Positions 39,485-51,316 of a stretch of 64,000 bases of DNA are shown here, one piece after another. The DNA is taken from positions 4,464,001 to 4,528,000 of the forward strand of contig NZ_CP045701.2 of the NCBI RefSeq assembly GCF_009601685.2, given 5' to 3'. A program made the position numbers and the translations under genes. Below the pieces are notes generated by a model. It had not been told where the DNA came from. It saw nothing but the letters and a program-made list of their open reading frames with translations, and made no database searches. Position 1 is the stretch's first letter. The number at the start of each line of letters is the position of its first letter. This DNA is from Pseudomonas brassicacearum (GTDB lineage: Bacteria > Pseudomonadota > Gammaproteobacteria > Pseudomonadales > Pseudomonadaceae).

Positions 39485-40636
39485 ATGACTGCCATTACGC
39501 CCCCGCCCACCTTTATCCCCGGACGCCTGGAACAAATGTCCACCCGCATCGCCTACCTCATCGCCGGCATCGGCATCGCCGCCTGGGCGCCGCTGGTGCC
39601 TTACGCCAAGGTACGGGCGAACCTGGATGAAGGCACCCTCGGGTTGCTGCTGTTATGCCTGGGGGTCGGGTCGATCCTGGCAATGCCGATTTCCGGCGCG
39701 CTGGCGTCTCGGTTCGGCTGCCGGCGGGTGCTTAGCGGCGGCACGATTCTGATCTGCCTGGCATTGCCGTTGCTGGCGACAATGACCTCCCTGCCCTGGC
39801 TGGTGGCCGCATTGTTCCTGTTTGGCGCCGGGCTCGGCACCGTGGACTCGACCGTGAACCTGCAAGCGGTGATCGTCGAGCGGGCCAGTGGCAAGACCAT
39901 GATGTCGGGTTTCCACGGTATGTTCAGCCTCGGCGGGATCATTGGCGCGGCCGGTGTGAGTGCCCTGCTTGGCCTGGGGCTTTCGCCGCTGGGGGCAACG
40001 CTGGTGATCAATGGGGTGCTGCTGGTGGCGTTGATCAAGGCTGCGCCGCACCTGCTGCCCTACGGCAGTGAAAGCTCGGGACCGGCGTTCGCCATTCCCC
40101 ACGGCGTGGTGCTGTTTATCGGCATCCTGTGTTTCATCGTGTTCCTGGCCGAAGGCGCGGTGCTGGACTGGAGCGCCGTGTTCCTGACCACCGAACGCGC
40201 GGTGGATACCGCCTATGCCGGGCTCGGTTATGCCGCCTTCGCGCTGACCATGACCGTCGGCCGGCTGACCGGCGATTCAGTGGTGCATCGCCTGGGGGCC
40301 AAGCGCGTGATCATCTATGGCGGATCGATCGCGGCAGCCGGGTTCCTGTTGGCGACCCTCGCACCGATGTGGCAAGCCGCACTGCTGGGCTATGCGCTAG
40401 TGGGCGCCGGGTGTTCGAATATTGTGCCGGTGCTGTACACCGCCGTCGGCAAACAGACCCTGATGCCAGAGGCCATCGCTGTTCCGGCCATCACCACCAT
40501 CGGCTATGCCGGCATCCTTGCCGGCCCGGCGCTGATCGGCTTCGTCGCCCACGGCAGCAGCTTGAGCTTTGCCTTCGGGTTGATTGCGATGTCGCTGGTG
40601 GCGGTGGCGGCCAGTGGCAAAGTGTTGAAGGTCTGA
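39485..40636 (+). CDS. MFS transporter (YbjJ-like)
   Basis: A 383-aa inner-membrane protein with 12 predicted helices. Seen: N-terminal IAYLIAGIGIAAWAPLVPYA, the loop 2-3 motif SRFGCRRVLSGG, VDSTVNLQAVIVER and MMSGFHGMFSLGGIIGAAGV. These resemble the YbjJ/fucose-permease-like branch. The substrate is unknown. It is divergent from the DapF-like gene with 168 bp between, and follows codBA in the same region, so it may move a metabolite of the same pathway. This is a guess. Ribosome site AAGGACG. Confidence 0.86.
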   Translation: MTAITPPPTFIPGRLEQMSTRIAYLIAGIGIAAWAPLVPYAKVRANLDEGTLGLLLLCLGVGSILAMPISGALASRFGCRRVLSGGTILICLALPLLATMTSLPWLVAALFLFGAGLGTVDSTVNLQAVIVERASGKTMMSGFHGMFSLGGIIGAAGVSALLGLGLSPLGATLVINGVLLVALIKAAPHLLPYGSESSGPAFAIPHGVVLFIGILCFIVFLAEGAVLDWSAVFLTTERAVDTAYAGLGYAAFALTMTVGRLTGDSVVHRLGAKRVIIYGGSIAAAGFLLATLAPMWQAALLGYALVGAGCSNIVPVLYTAVGKQTLMPEAIAVPAITTIGYAGILAGPALIGFVAHGSSLSFAFGLIAMSLVAVAASGKVLKV

Positions 40637-40690
40637 GGTACCCACAGGTTTGCTCCCACAGGCTCACCCCACAGGTACTTTTTCTGCTGA

Positions 40691-41131
40691 TTACGCTTCA
40701 GGCATCTTGCGAAAGCCCACTGCCAAGCGGTTCCAACCATTGATGGCGTTGATCGCCACGGTCAGGTCGACCATTTCCTTGGGGCTGAAGTGCTCGCTCA
40801 ACAGGGCATAGTCGGCGTCCGGCGCGTGGGTATCGCTCAGGCGGGTCAGGGCTTCGGTCCAGGCCAGTGCGGCGCGCTCGCGGCCGGTGAAAAACGGCGC
40901 TTCACGCCAGGCGGTCACGGCGTACAGGCGACGCTCGGTCTCGCCGTCCTTGCGGGCATCGGCGGTGTGCATGTCGATGCAGAAAGCGCAGCCATTGATT
41001 TGCGAGGAACGCAGCTTGACCAGCTCCAGCAGGGACTTTTCCAGGCCCAGCTTCGAGACGGCGGTTTCCAGGGCCAGCATGGCTTTGAAAGCGTCAGGGG
41101 AAGCGGTATAGAAATCGATACGCGGTTGCAT
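40691..41131 (-). CDS. AhpD-like carboxymuconolactone decarboxylase family protein
   Basis: A 146-aa protein with the redox motif NGCAFCIDMHTADARK (CxxC plus His), the signature of AhpD-like alkylhydroperoxidases. The helices LLELVKLRSSQINGC and EMVDLTVAINAINGWNRL are typical. It probably acts in peroxide or thiol redox defence, as do many stand-alone copies; the exact substrate is unknown. Start ATG 41131 with CTGGAG upstream. It faces the MFS gene convergently. Confidence 0.92.
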   Translation of the reverse strand: MQPRIDFYTASPDAFKAMLALETAVSKLGLEKSLLELVKLRSSQINGCAFCIDMHTADARKDGETERRLYAVTAWREAPFFTGRERAALAWTEALTRLSDTHAPDADYALLSEHFSPKEMVDLTVAINAINGWNRLAVGFRKMPEA

Positions 41132-41238
41132 GGTGAACTCCAGGACAATTGGGTGTAGCGCTACGTTAGCCGTGCAGTGGCGCAGTACAAATAGCCAATT
41201 GTTGGGAAGTTCGGGTGGCCAATGGGGGAATTTATCCT

Positions 41239-41334
41239 GTAGGAGCTGGCGAAGCCTGCGATCTTTTGATCTTTCGCTTGAAGCTCAAGTGTCTTTGGAA
41301 AGATCGCAGCCTCGCTTCGCTCGACAGCGCCTAC
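41239..41334. repeat. Type C inverted repeat
   Basis: Left arm gtaggagctggcgaagcctg, core gatcttttgatctttcgctt, right arm aagatcgcagcctcgcttcg ending cagcgcctac. It lies 9 bp past the mscS-like stop codon. Confidence 0.85.
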
Positions 41335-41343
41335 ACAAGTGCT

Positions 41344-42786
41344 TCAGGCGCGGCTGCGCAACCATTGCAGGAAGCGTTTCTTGGCGATGGGCTTGGGGGC
41401 TTCGCGGGTGAGGTTCTGGGCGAGGTGCATGCGTACGTCCAGCAGGTTTTTCATCGCCTCGTTGATGTCGCGACGGGCCTCGAGGCAAGGCTTGAGGTAG
41501 CTGTTCTCGATGCGGTACAGGGTGCAGAACGTCTTGGCGGAAAAACTCGCCAGCGCCGCCTGCCCGGCGACGATCCCGGCTTCGCCGATCACCTCCCCCG
41601 GCCCCATGCGCCCGCCCTCCAGTGGCTGGCCGTTGCGCATGAGGGTCACGCTGACCACCCCGGACTCGATGATGAACAGATGATCGCTGACCTCCCCGGC
41701 CGCCAGGATCACATCACCGGCACGGAAGGTCTGCAGGGTCATGTTCTGGGCGAAGGTGTCTTTCTCATCCTGGCGCAGGGTGGAGAAAATGTTCGAGCTT
41801 TCCAGCAAGGCCCGGGGTCGCGACACCTCCTGGGGGTCCGCGCGTTCACTGGTGGACAACAGGCTCACGCCCGCCGCCTGCAGATGCCGGAACGCCAGGT
41901 CGAACAACTGGTTGCGCACCGCGCGTTTCTGGGCCATGGAGGCAACGAACCCGCTGATCTCGTACTCCGTCCCGCCACTGCCGCTGCTTTTGAGCGCCAC
42001 GCAGGGTGCCGGGTTGGCGAGCAACGAGCGACAGCCAATCATCGCCCGCTCCAGCGCGTCGATCACGGTTTGTGGCCGCGCGTGAGGGCTGACCTGGATA
42101 CTGATGGACAGACCATGGACATCGCTGGGCCGACTGAAATTGATGATCTTGGCTTTTGCTGCCAGTGAGTTGGGGATCACCGCCATGCTGCCCTGGGCGG
42201 TCTGCAAGCGCGTGGCGCGCCAGTCGATGTCAGTGACCCGGCCTTCGGTGCCGTCGATGGAAATCCAGTCATCGAGCTGATAAGGCTTGGTGGTGTTGAG
42301 CACGATCCCGGAGAACACGTCGCTGAGGGTGCTCTGCAAGGCCAGGCCGACGATGATCGCCATCGCGCCGGACGTGGCCAGCACGCCCTTGACCGGTAAA
42401 TCCAGCACGTAGGCCATTGCTGCGATGACGGCGATCAGGAAAATCACCGCGCCGAGCAAATCCTGCAACAACCGCCCGGTATGGCCGACCCGTTGCATCA
42501 TCATCGCGCCGATCAGCACCGTCAGGGTTCGCGCAGCAAACAGCCACCAGGCGATCTGCAAGCCGGTAGCGGCCAGGTGCCGCGGCACATCGTCGACCCA
42601 CTGCGCCGGCACCATGGGGTTGAGGCCTTCGTTGAACAGCAGCACGCTGAACAAGGAAAAAATCACCAGCCTTGCGCCGACTTTCCAATAGATCCGATTC
42701 GCACTGACCAGGCGCCACATCACAAGGTCGAGCACCAATAGTGCCAGGGCACAGAACAGCGGGTGCTCGGAGATCAGAGACAGCAT
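41344..42786 (-). CDS. MscS-type mechanosensitive channel with C-terminal cyclic-nucleotide-binding domain
   Basis: A 480-aa membrane protein. Four or five N-terminal helices, then the MscS pore helix with Gly/Ala packing (VLATSGAMAIIVGLALQSTL) and beta domain (KPYQLDDWISIDGTEGRVTD, WRATRLQTAQGSMAVIPNSL). From about residue 330 a cNMP-binding fold follows: FAQNMTLQTFRAGDVILAAG, DHLFIIESGVVSVTLMRNG and MGPGEVIGEAGIVAGQAALA. The phosphate-binding cassette region GEVIGEAGIVAGQ lacks the RTA-type Arg, so ligand binding is uncertain. It is related to the bCNG group. Start ATG 42786 follows CCGGAG; a GTG 39 bp upstream is weaker. Confidence 0.9.
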   Translation of the reverse strand: MLSLISEHPLFCALALLVLDLVMWRLVSANRIYWKVGARLVIFSLFSVLLFNEGLNPMVPAQWVDDVPRHLAATGLQIAWWLFAARTLTVLIGAMMMQRVGHTGRLLQDLLGAVIFLIAVIAAMAYVLDLPVKGVLATSGAMAIIVGLALQSTLSDVFSGIVLNTTKPYQLDDWISIDGTEGRVTDIDWRATRLQTAQGSMAVIPNSLAAKAKIINFSRPSDVHGLSISIQVSPHARPQTVIDALERAMIGCRSLLANPAPCVALKSSGSGGTEYEISGFVASMAQKRAVRNQLFDLAFRHLQAAGVSLLSTSERADPQEVSRPRALLESSNIFSTLRQDEKDTFAQNMTLQTFRAGDVILAAGEVSDHLFIIESGVVSVTLMRNGQPLEGGRMGPGEVIGEAGIVAGQAALASFSAKTFCTLYRIENSYLKPCLEARRDINEAMKNLLDVRMHLAQNLTREAPKPIAKKRFLQWLRSRA

Positions 42787-42862
42787 CGGGACAGCTCCGG
42801 GAAGGCGATTGGCGAAGATTGGCACAGATTGAACGCCCTGTAGAGATCCCCACAGATCCCCA

Positions 42863-42882
42863 TGTGGGAGCTTGCTCCCACA
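42863..42882. repeat. Short perfect REP-core palindrome
   Basis: The 20-bp perfect palindrome TGTGGGAGCTTGCTCCCACA between the pirin stop and the mscS-like start. It is a minimal form of the type B arm. Confidence 0.7.
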
Positions 42883-42910
42883 ATGGGTTCAGGGTGGCTG
42901 CTGTTTCGCG

Positions 42911-43777
42911 TCAATCATCCATCCGGCCAAAACGCCCGGAGTGGAAATCGTTGAAAGCCTGGTGGATTTCCTGTTCGCTGTTCATCACGAACGGACCATG
43001 GCCGACGATGGGTTCGTCGATCGGCTCGCCACTGAGCAGCAGCACCACCGCATCGTTATTGGCTTGCAGGCTCAATTGATCGCCAGCACGGTCGAACAGG
43101 GCCATTTGCCCGGCCTCGACCCGTTCGCGGCCATTGGCCTGGACCGAGCCTCGCAATACCACCAAGGCGGTGTTGTGGCCTTCGTGCAGGTCGAGAATAA
43201 GATTTTTCCCGGCATTCAAGCGGATGTCCCAGACGTCGATGGGCGTGAAGGTCCTGGCGGGGCCTTGATGCCCTTCGAAGCGCCCGGCGATCAGGCGCAG
43301 GCTGCCGGCGTTGTCCTTCAGGGCGATGTTCGGAATGTCGCCCTTGAGGATCGTCTGGTAACCGGCCGGGGCCATCTTGTCCTTGGCGGGCAGGTTGACC
43401 CACAACTGGACCATCTCCATGAACCCGCCCTGCCGGGCGAAGGTTTCGGAGTGGAACTCTTCATGGATGATGCCGGACGCAGCGGTCATCCATTGCACGT
43501 CGCCAGGGCCAATCTTGCCGCCGCTGCCGGTGGAATCACGGTGCTCCAGTTCGCCCTGGTAGACGATGGTCACGGTTTCGAAACCGCGATGCGGGTGCTG
43601 GCCGACGCCACGACGCTCGGTGGTGGGCGTGAATTCAGTAGGGGCGGCGTGGTCCAGCAGCAGGAATGGGCTGACGTGCTTGCCCAGGTTGTCATAGGAA
43701 AACAGCGTGCGAACCTGGAAGCCATCGCCAACCCAATGGGGACGTGGACTGGTGTAGAGGCCGATGATGTTTTTCAT
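42911..43777 (-). CDS. Pirin-family protein (YhhW-like)
   Basis: A 288-aa bicupin. Seen: SPRPHWVGDGFQVRTLFSYD, metal-binding cupin motif HPHRGFETVTIVYQGELEHR, SGIIHEEFHSETFARQGGFM (His and Glu ligands) and WVNLPAKDKMAPAGYQ. Some pirins have quercetin dioxygenase activity; others bind metal or act as regulators. The role here is unknown. Start ATG 43777 after GGAGACACAGC. It stands alone. Confidence 0.92.
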   Translation of the reverse strand: MKNIIGLYTSPRPHWVGDGFQVRTLFSYDNLGKHVSPFLLLDHAAPTEFTPTTERRGVGQHPHRGFETVTIVYQGELEHRDSTGSGGKIGPGDVQWMTAASGIIHEEFHSETFARQGGFMEMVQLWVNLPAKDKMAPAGYQTILKGDIPNIALKDNAGSLRLIAGRFEGHQGPARTFTPIDVWDIRLNAGKNLILDLHEGHNTALVVLRGSVQANGRERVEAGQMALFDRAGDQLSLQANNDAVVLLLSGEPIDEPIVGHGPFVMNSEQEIHQAFNDFHSGRFGRMDD

Positions 43778-43895
43778 GCTGTGTCTCCAAAAATCAGGTG
43801 CTGCGATTTAATGGGCACAGCTTAGAACCGACACCTTTGCAGCACTAGACTGCAAAAATCGGCTTTAGCGTTCTATACAGAGAACGATCAAAATT

Positions 43896-43985
43896 CTGTG
43901 GGAGCGAGCTTGCTCGCGATGGCGGTGTATCAGCCGAAGATGCATCGACTGACGGATTGCTATCGCGAGCAAGCTCGCCCACAGG
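43896..43985. repeat. Type B REP pair
   Basis: Inverted arms tgtgggagcgagcttgctcg and tatcgcgagcaagctcgccc, 17 bp past the regulator gene's stop. Confidence 0.85.
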
Positions 43986-44001
43986 TTTAGGGTCGGCTCA
44001 T

Positions 44002-44616
44002 TTAGAGGTGATTGCGCTTGGCAAACTCCGACAACCCCACCAACGATTGCAGGCCAAGCTTTTCCAACAGCCGAGTCTTGTAGGTGCTGACGGTTTTTGG
44101 GCTCAGGAACAGGCTTTCGGCAATGTCCTTGCCACGCATGCCCAAGGCCAGCATGCGCAGGATGGATAACTCGCGGGTAGAAAGACTTTCCAGGGCCTGA
44201 TGTTCGCTGCGCTGCTGAAAGTCCAGCCTGACGGACATCTGCGGAAAATAGGCATAACCGGACTTCAAAGCCTGGATGGCCTTGGTCAGTTCCTTGAGGT
44301 CGCTTTTCTTGGTCACAAAGCCACGGGCCCCGGCCGAAATGCAGCGGTTGCAGAAGTGCTGCGCATCCTGGGAAGTGAACACCAGCACGCTGCATTCAGG
44401 GAACTGGGCCATGATCCAGACCAGCAGGTCCAGGCCATCGAAACCGTTCATCACCAGGTCCAGGATCACCAGGTCTGGCACACGTTCCTTGATGAGGGCC
44501 CGGGCGTCGGCCACGCCGCTGGCGTCCCGGATGTGGGGGAACGCCTCATTCTGGCAAATAAGCCGCAACGCCCCTCGTATGACAGGGTGGTCATCCACGA
44601 TCAACACGTCTTTCAA
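44002..44616 (-). CDS. NarL/FixJ (BvgA-like) response regulator
   Basis: A 204-aa regulator. Receiver: Asp pair in KDVLIVDDHPVIRGALRLIC, phosphorylated Asp in VILDLVMNGFDGLDL, Lys in FVTKKSDLKELTKAI. C-terminal LuxR-type HTH: LSTRELSILRMLALGMRGKD and LFLSPKTVSTYKTRLLEKLG. The start chosen is TTG at 44616, 6 nt after GGGGA, giving MKDVLIVDDHP as in relatives; ATG 44634 adds six residues and lacks a ribosome site. It is the probable output partner of the BvgS-like kinase upstream. Confidence 0.9.
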   Translation of the reverse strand: MKDVLIVDDHPVIRGALRLICQNEAFPHIRDASGVADARALIKERVPDLVILDLVMNGFDGLDLLVWIMAQFPECSVLVFTSQDAQHFCNRCISAGARGFVTKKSDLKELTKAIQALKSGYAYFPQMSVRLDFQQRSEHQALESLSTRELSILRMLALGMRGKDIAESLFLSPKTVSTYKTRLLEKLGLQSLVGLSEFAKRNHL

Positions 44617-44730
44617 GGCAATTCCCCAGGTCATTACAAACGGCACCGGCGCCATGGCTGCACCGGACTCTTGCATAAGCGCCAGGCCGTGCCACCTGTC
44701 AGATCCGACAGTGCAGACCAACGGTCTTTC

Positions 44731-45165
44731 TCAGCGCCCATGGCCCTGCCTGAGGGGGTGCGTCCAAGGTTGCAGCGACTCACTGGCGTGAGGATCGACC
44801 CATTCCATCAGGCGCTGCAGGGAGGCAAGATCAGGCAACGGCGCCTGGCTCAGGTGCATGCTCGCTCGGCGCGCGACCGGCACCGACGACAGGCTGGCCG
44901 GTTGCGCGTTGTAAATCATCCCGTGACGAACCTGCGGGTTATAGATAACAAAATCGTGCAGGTCCAACGCCCCGCTTGCCAGCCCGGCATTGATGACAAT
45001 CAGGTCGAACGGCTCGCTGCCGTACTCCACCAGCGTCAGCAACTCTTGCACATGACTCACGGGGACAATCCGGAAATAGCCCTGTTGATTGAACAGGCGC
45101 TCCAGCACGATTCGATGAGCATGTTGTGGGTCGGCAATCAGGATACGGAGTGCTTTGTTCGGCAT
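44731..45165 (-). CDS. Degenerate receiver-domain protein
   Basis: A 144-aa protein beginning MPNKALRILIADPQHAHRIV, like a receiver domain. The acidic pair is reduced (ADPQ), and the phosphorylation-site strand reads FDLIVINAGLASG with Asn where Asp is expected. The rest (QELLTLVEYGSEPF) fits the fold up to about residue 75. The C-terminal 50 residues show no known output domain. It lies between the hybrid kinase and the NarL-type regulator on the same strand, so it may bind the kinase without being phosphorylated. This is an inference. Confidence 0.75.
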   Translation of the reverse strand: MPNKALRILIADPQHAHRIVLERLFNQQGYFRIVPVSHVQELLTLVEYGSEPFDLIVINAGLASGALDLHDFVIYNPQVRHGMIYNAQPASLSSVPVARRASMHLSQAPLPDLASLQRLMEWVDPHASESLQPWTHPLRQGHGR

Positions 45166-45327
45166 GGCAAGCTTTCCAATAGCAACGCGCCAGGTAGAAA
45201 CCGGCTCAAGAACATTCAAGGGCCGTCAGGCTAGAGGAAGCTCTTGAAAGGCGATGTAGGACTATTCCCAAAATGATGACGGACGAGGCCCCTGCGACGA
45301 GGGAACCTGTCCTGCGCTCGACGCTTG

Positions 45328-45446
45328 TGTAGGAGCTGGCGAAGCCTGCGATCTTTTGATCTTTTGATCTTTCGCTTGGGATTCAAGTGTCTGGGGAAAG
45401 ATCGCAGCCTCGTTGCACTCGTCAGCTCCTACAGTTCCTACGGCTC

Positions 45447-45450
<4 letters not shown>
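45328..45450. repeat. Type C inverted repeat overlapping the hybrid kinase stop
   Basis: Left arm gtaggagctggcgaagcctg, core gatcttttgatcttttgatc, right arm aagatcgcagcctcgttgca followed by iterated cagctcctac-like ends. The last ctac provides the TAG stop of the kinase gene. Confidence 0.85.
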
Positions 45451-48653
<3,203 letters not shown>

Positions 48654-48844
48654 CTGGTCAGGTTGTTTCGTTTGGCGTAGTCGGCCCGGCGCACACCGAC
48701 TGCACGTTCAGTCAGGGTGACCGGCTGATGGGTTCAGACTGCCAATACGGGGGAACAGCGAACCGAGCCTTTCAAACAGCAGGAGGCTGTGAAGTGAGTG
48801 TAGGAAGTTTCTGAAGAATTTCCTGACTGGCTTGCGGTTGTTTT

Positions 48845-48940
48845 GTAGGAGCTGGCGAAGCCTGCGATCTTTTGATCTTTCACTTGGGACTCAAGTGTTT
48901 GGGGAAAGATCGCAGCCTCGCTTCGCTCGACAGCTCCTAC
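48845..48940. repeat. Type C inverted repeat overlapping the pvdA stop
   Basis: Left arm gtaggagctggcgaagcctg, core gatcttttgatctttcactt, right arm aaagatcgcagcctcgcttc ending cagctcctac. The final ctac contains the complement of the pvdA TAG stop. Confidence 0.87.
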
Positions 48941-50271
48941 ACAGCGGCGAGCAACTGATCGCGCACCGGACGTGCCTGTCCGCGATTGTTCCCGTGCTCA
49001 TAGAGCGAGCCGGCGATTTCATCGGCGCGCACCGGCAGGATCGACAGCAAGGTGTCGCTCAGGCCATGGCTGGCCTGGCAGAAGCCCTGCATGTAGATCG
49101 CCGCCTTGCAGCGCTCGTCGGTGATCAGCTTGTAGTTGCGATCCACCTCGAAATCCCCCAGGTATTGCGCCAACGGCTCCAGCAAGGTGCGGTGCATCTG
49201 CCGTTCGTAACCGGTGGCCAGCACCACGGCGTCGTAGCAGCGCACCGTCAGTTCGCCCGTGGCGTTGTTGCGCACCGCCAGTTCCACGCCAGCGTCGGTG
49301 GCCGTGGCGCTCTCCACGGTGGTGAGGGTGCGGAATGCATGCCGGGCCACGCCAGAGACTTTCTGGCGATAGAAAATCCCGTAGATGCGTTCAATCAGGT
49401 CGATGTCCACCACCGAATAGTTGGTGTTGTGGTACTCGTTGACCAGGCGCTCGCGCTCGCTGTGGGGTTGCTGGAACACCAGGTCGGTGAACTCCGGCGA
49501 GAACACTTCGTTGACAAATGGGCTGTCGTCCGCCGGCTTGAGGGCCGAGCCGCGCAGGATCATGTCGACCTGCACCGAGGGGAAGCTGTCGTTGAGGTCG
49601 ATGAAGGCCTCCGCCGCGCTCTGCCCACCGCCGATGATGGCGATCTTCATCGGCTGGCCCTTCACGCACGGCTGACCCGCCATGCGCGCCAGGTACTGGG
49701 AATGGTGGAACACCCGCGCGTCATCCTTGAACGCCTTGAACGCCTCGGGAATGCGCGCCGTGCCGCCGGCACTGACCACCAGCGCCCGGGTGGTACGAAC
49801 CCGTTCCTCGCCCTGGGCACTGCGGGAAATCACCCGCAGCGCCTCGACCTGCTGGTTGTGCAGCAGCGGTTCGATGCGCAGCACTTCTTCGCCATAGCGA
49901 CTCTGTTCGGTGAAGTGCCCGGCCACCCAGCGCAGGTAGTCATTGAACTCCATGCGGCACGGATAGAAGGTGCCGAGGTTGATGAAGTCCACCAGGCGGC
50001 CATGGTGCTTGAGGTAATTGACGAACGAATACGGGCTGGTGGGGTTGCGCAGGGTCACCAGGTCCTTGAGGAAGGAAATCTGCAACTCGCTCTGGGTCAC
50101 CAGGGTGTTGCCGTGCCAGCGGTAGTCGGCCTGTTTGTCGAGGAACAGCACGTCCAGTTCACCCTGGACCGGCCCCCGCTCCTGCAGCGCAATGGCCAGC
50201 GCCAGGTTCGAAGGGCCAAAGCCGATGCCGATCAAATCGTGAACGATGGGCGATGCAATTGCCTGTGTCAT
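48937..50271 (-). CDS. pvdA: L-ornithine N5-monooxygenase PvdA
   Basis: A 444-aa FAD/NADPH enzyme that hydroxylates ornithine to N5-hydroxyornithine for the pyoverdine peptide. Seen: FAD motif DLIGIGFGPSNLALAIALQE, KQADYRWHGNTLVTQSELQI, SFLKDLVTLRNPTSPYSFVN, NADPH motif IAIIGGGQSAAEAFIDLND and the closing AVVLATGYERQ. Length matches PvdA. A PvdS-type box lies about 95 bp upstream of the start, and the fpvI-like gene precedes it on the same strand. Its TAG stop lies within a type C repeat, so the end of the protein (DQLLAAV) abuts the repeat. Confidence 0.97.
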   Translation of the reverse strand: MTQAIASPIVHDLIGIGFGPSNLALAIALQERGPVQGELDVLFLDKQADYRWHGNTLVTQSELQISFLKDLVTLRNPTSPYSFVNYLKHHGRLVDFINLGTFYPCRMEFNDYLRWVAGHFTEQSRYGEEVLRIEPLLHNQQVEALRVISRSAQGEERVRTTRALVVSAGGTARIPEAFKAFKDDARVFHHSQYLARMAGQPCVKGQPMKIAIIGGGQSAAEAFIDLNDSFPSVQVDMILRGSALKPADDSPFVNEVFSPEFTDLVFQQPHSERERLVNEYHNTNYSVVDIDLIERIYGIFYRQKVSGVARHAFRTLTTVESATATDAGVELAVRNNATGELTVRCYDAVVLATGYERQMHRTLLEPLAQYLGDFEVDRNYKLITDERCKAAIYMQGFCQASHGLSDTLLSILPVRADEIAGSLYEHGNNRGQARPVRDQLLAAV

Positions 50272-50366
50272 GTCCAGTGTCCTCTGGAAAAGCCCTCAAC
50301 AGGGCGCGAAAAGCCTGGGGTGACCTGCCCAGCGTTTAGGGGCCAACAAGTCGTGTGTTGAGAGGA

Positions 50367-50390
50367 ACGAGGACAATGAAAAAAAATTTA
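50367..50390 (-). promoter_or_regulatory. pvdA: PvdS (iron-starvation sigma) promoter of pvdA
   Basis: On the minus strand TAAAT (50390-50386), a 16-nt spacer and CGT (50369-50367), the consensus IS box. It stands 96 bp before the pvdA start. Confidence 0.88.
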
Positions 50391-50415
50391 CCGCGATGCG
50401 ACCGGCGTGGGCAGA

Positions 50416-50898
50416 TTAATGCGCGTCCCACTGCCGCACGCGAATGCGGCAGTGCTTCATGGCGTTGACGATGTGTTTTTCCACCAGTGCCCGGGAAATG
50501 CCCAGGCGCTCGGCGATTTGCGGATGGGACAGGCCTTCGAGCTTGCGCAGCAGGAAACTTTCGCGACACAGCGGCGGCAGCTCGGCCAGGGCGCGCTGGA
50601 GCATGTCCAGGCGTTGGCCATGGTCGAGGCTGGTCTGGGGCGACGGGGTGAAGAAGCGCTCTTCGCTGTCCAGCACCTCCAGGGATTCGACCTGACGCAG
50701 GGTATTGCGCCGATGCCCGTCGATCACCAGGTTCAATGCCGTGCGATAGAGGAACGCCCGGGGCTGTTCGATGGGGGTGTCGCTGGCGCGCTCCAGCACC
50801 CGTACATAGGCGTCATGCACCACATCCTCGGCCGCCTGGCGGTTGCCTAGCCTGGCGTTCAGGAAACACACCAGCTCGCGATAGTAGTTTTCCAACAT
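50416..50898 (-). CDS. fpvI: ECF sigma factor, FecI/FpvI-like
   Basis: A 160-aa iron-starvation sigma factor. Seen: region 2 YYRELVCFLNARLGNRQAAE, DVVHDAYVRVLERASDTPIE, PRAFLYRTALNLVIDGHRRN, and region 4 LPPLCRESFLLRKLEGLSHP, IAERLGISRALVEKHIVNAM. It is upstream of pvdA on the same strand, the position of fpvI in P. aeruginosa, hence the name; FpvI directs RNA polymerase to the ferripyoverdine receptor gene. It is not PvdS, whose N-terminus is longer. The usual partner gene fpvR is absent here (see findings). Start ATG 50898 gives MLENYYREL. Confidence 0.8.
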   Translation of the reverse strand: MLENYYRELVCFLNARLGNRQAAEDVVHDAYVRVLERASDTPIEQPRAFLYRTALNLVIDGHRRNTLRQVESLEVLDSEERFFTPSPQTSLDHGQRLDMLQRALAELPPLCRESFLLRKLEGLSHPQIAERLGISRALVEKHIVNAMKHCRIRVRQWDAH

Positions 50899-50993
50899 GA
50901 CTCCCGTGCGCAATGGCTGCGACCGCTATCCCTGTGCCCACTCGGCATGCCTGGAACAGGCAATGGCACGATGGTGGCAGATTCAATCGCGTA

Positions 50994-51012
50994 ATTTATA
51001 GTAATTCTCATA
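50994..51012 (-). promoter_or_regulatory. fpvI: Candidate Fur box of the fpvI-like gene
   Basis: On the minus strand the 19-mer TATGAGAATTACTATAAAT matches about 14 of 19 positions of a Fur site (AATGATAATTATTATCATT type). It lies about 95 bp before the sigma-factor start in an A/T-rich pocket, indicating iron repression. Confidence 0.7.
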
Positions 51013-51079
51013 TAGATTTAAAGCTTTGGTTTGTATCGGGCCTGATTCATTCGGATAAATGAGGCGCCAGGGCCGCTTT

Positions 51080-51209
51080 TGTGGCGAGGGAGCTTGCTCC
51101 CGCTGGGTCCTGTAGCTGTCGAGCGAAGCGAGGCTGCGATCTTTTGATCTTTCGCTCTGGACTCAATTGGCAGTGGAAAGATCGCAGCCTCGCTTCGCTC
51201 GACAGCTCC
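51080..51209. repeat. Type A left end joined to a type C element
   Basis: Type A arm tgtggcgagggagcttgctc (51080) is followed at 51110 by a shortened type C element (gtagctgtcgagcgaagcga ... aagatcgcagcctcgcttcg ... cagctcc). It lies in the 418-bp gap between the sigma factor and pvdR, which otherwise holds the Fur and IS boxes. Confidence 0.8.
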
Positions 51210-51225
51210 AAGTGTTTCACGCCAG

Positions 51226-51249
51226 TAAATTCCCGCCCCGAGCGCTCGT
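51226..51249 (+). promoter_or_regulatory. pvdR: PvdS promoter of pvdR-pvdT-opmQ
   Basis: TAAAT (51226-51230), a 16-nt spacer and CGT (51247-51249), located 68 bp before the pvdR start. Confidence 0.85.
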
Positions 51250-51316
51250 TTACCAGAACAGCCTCCCGTCCCTGCCCTTCCTGGGACGGGCCCGATATCA
51301 CCGGCCGGAACCCTGC

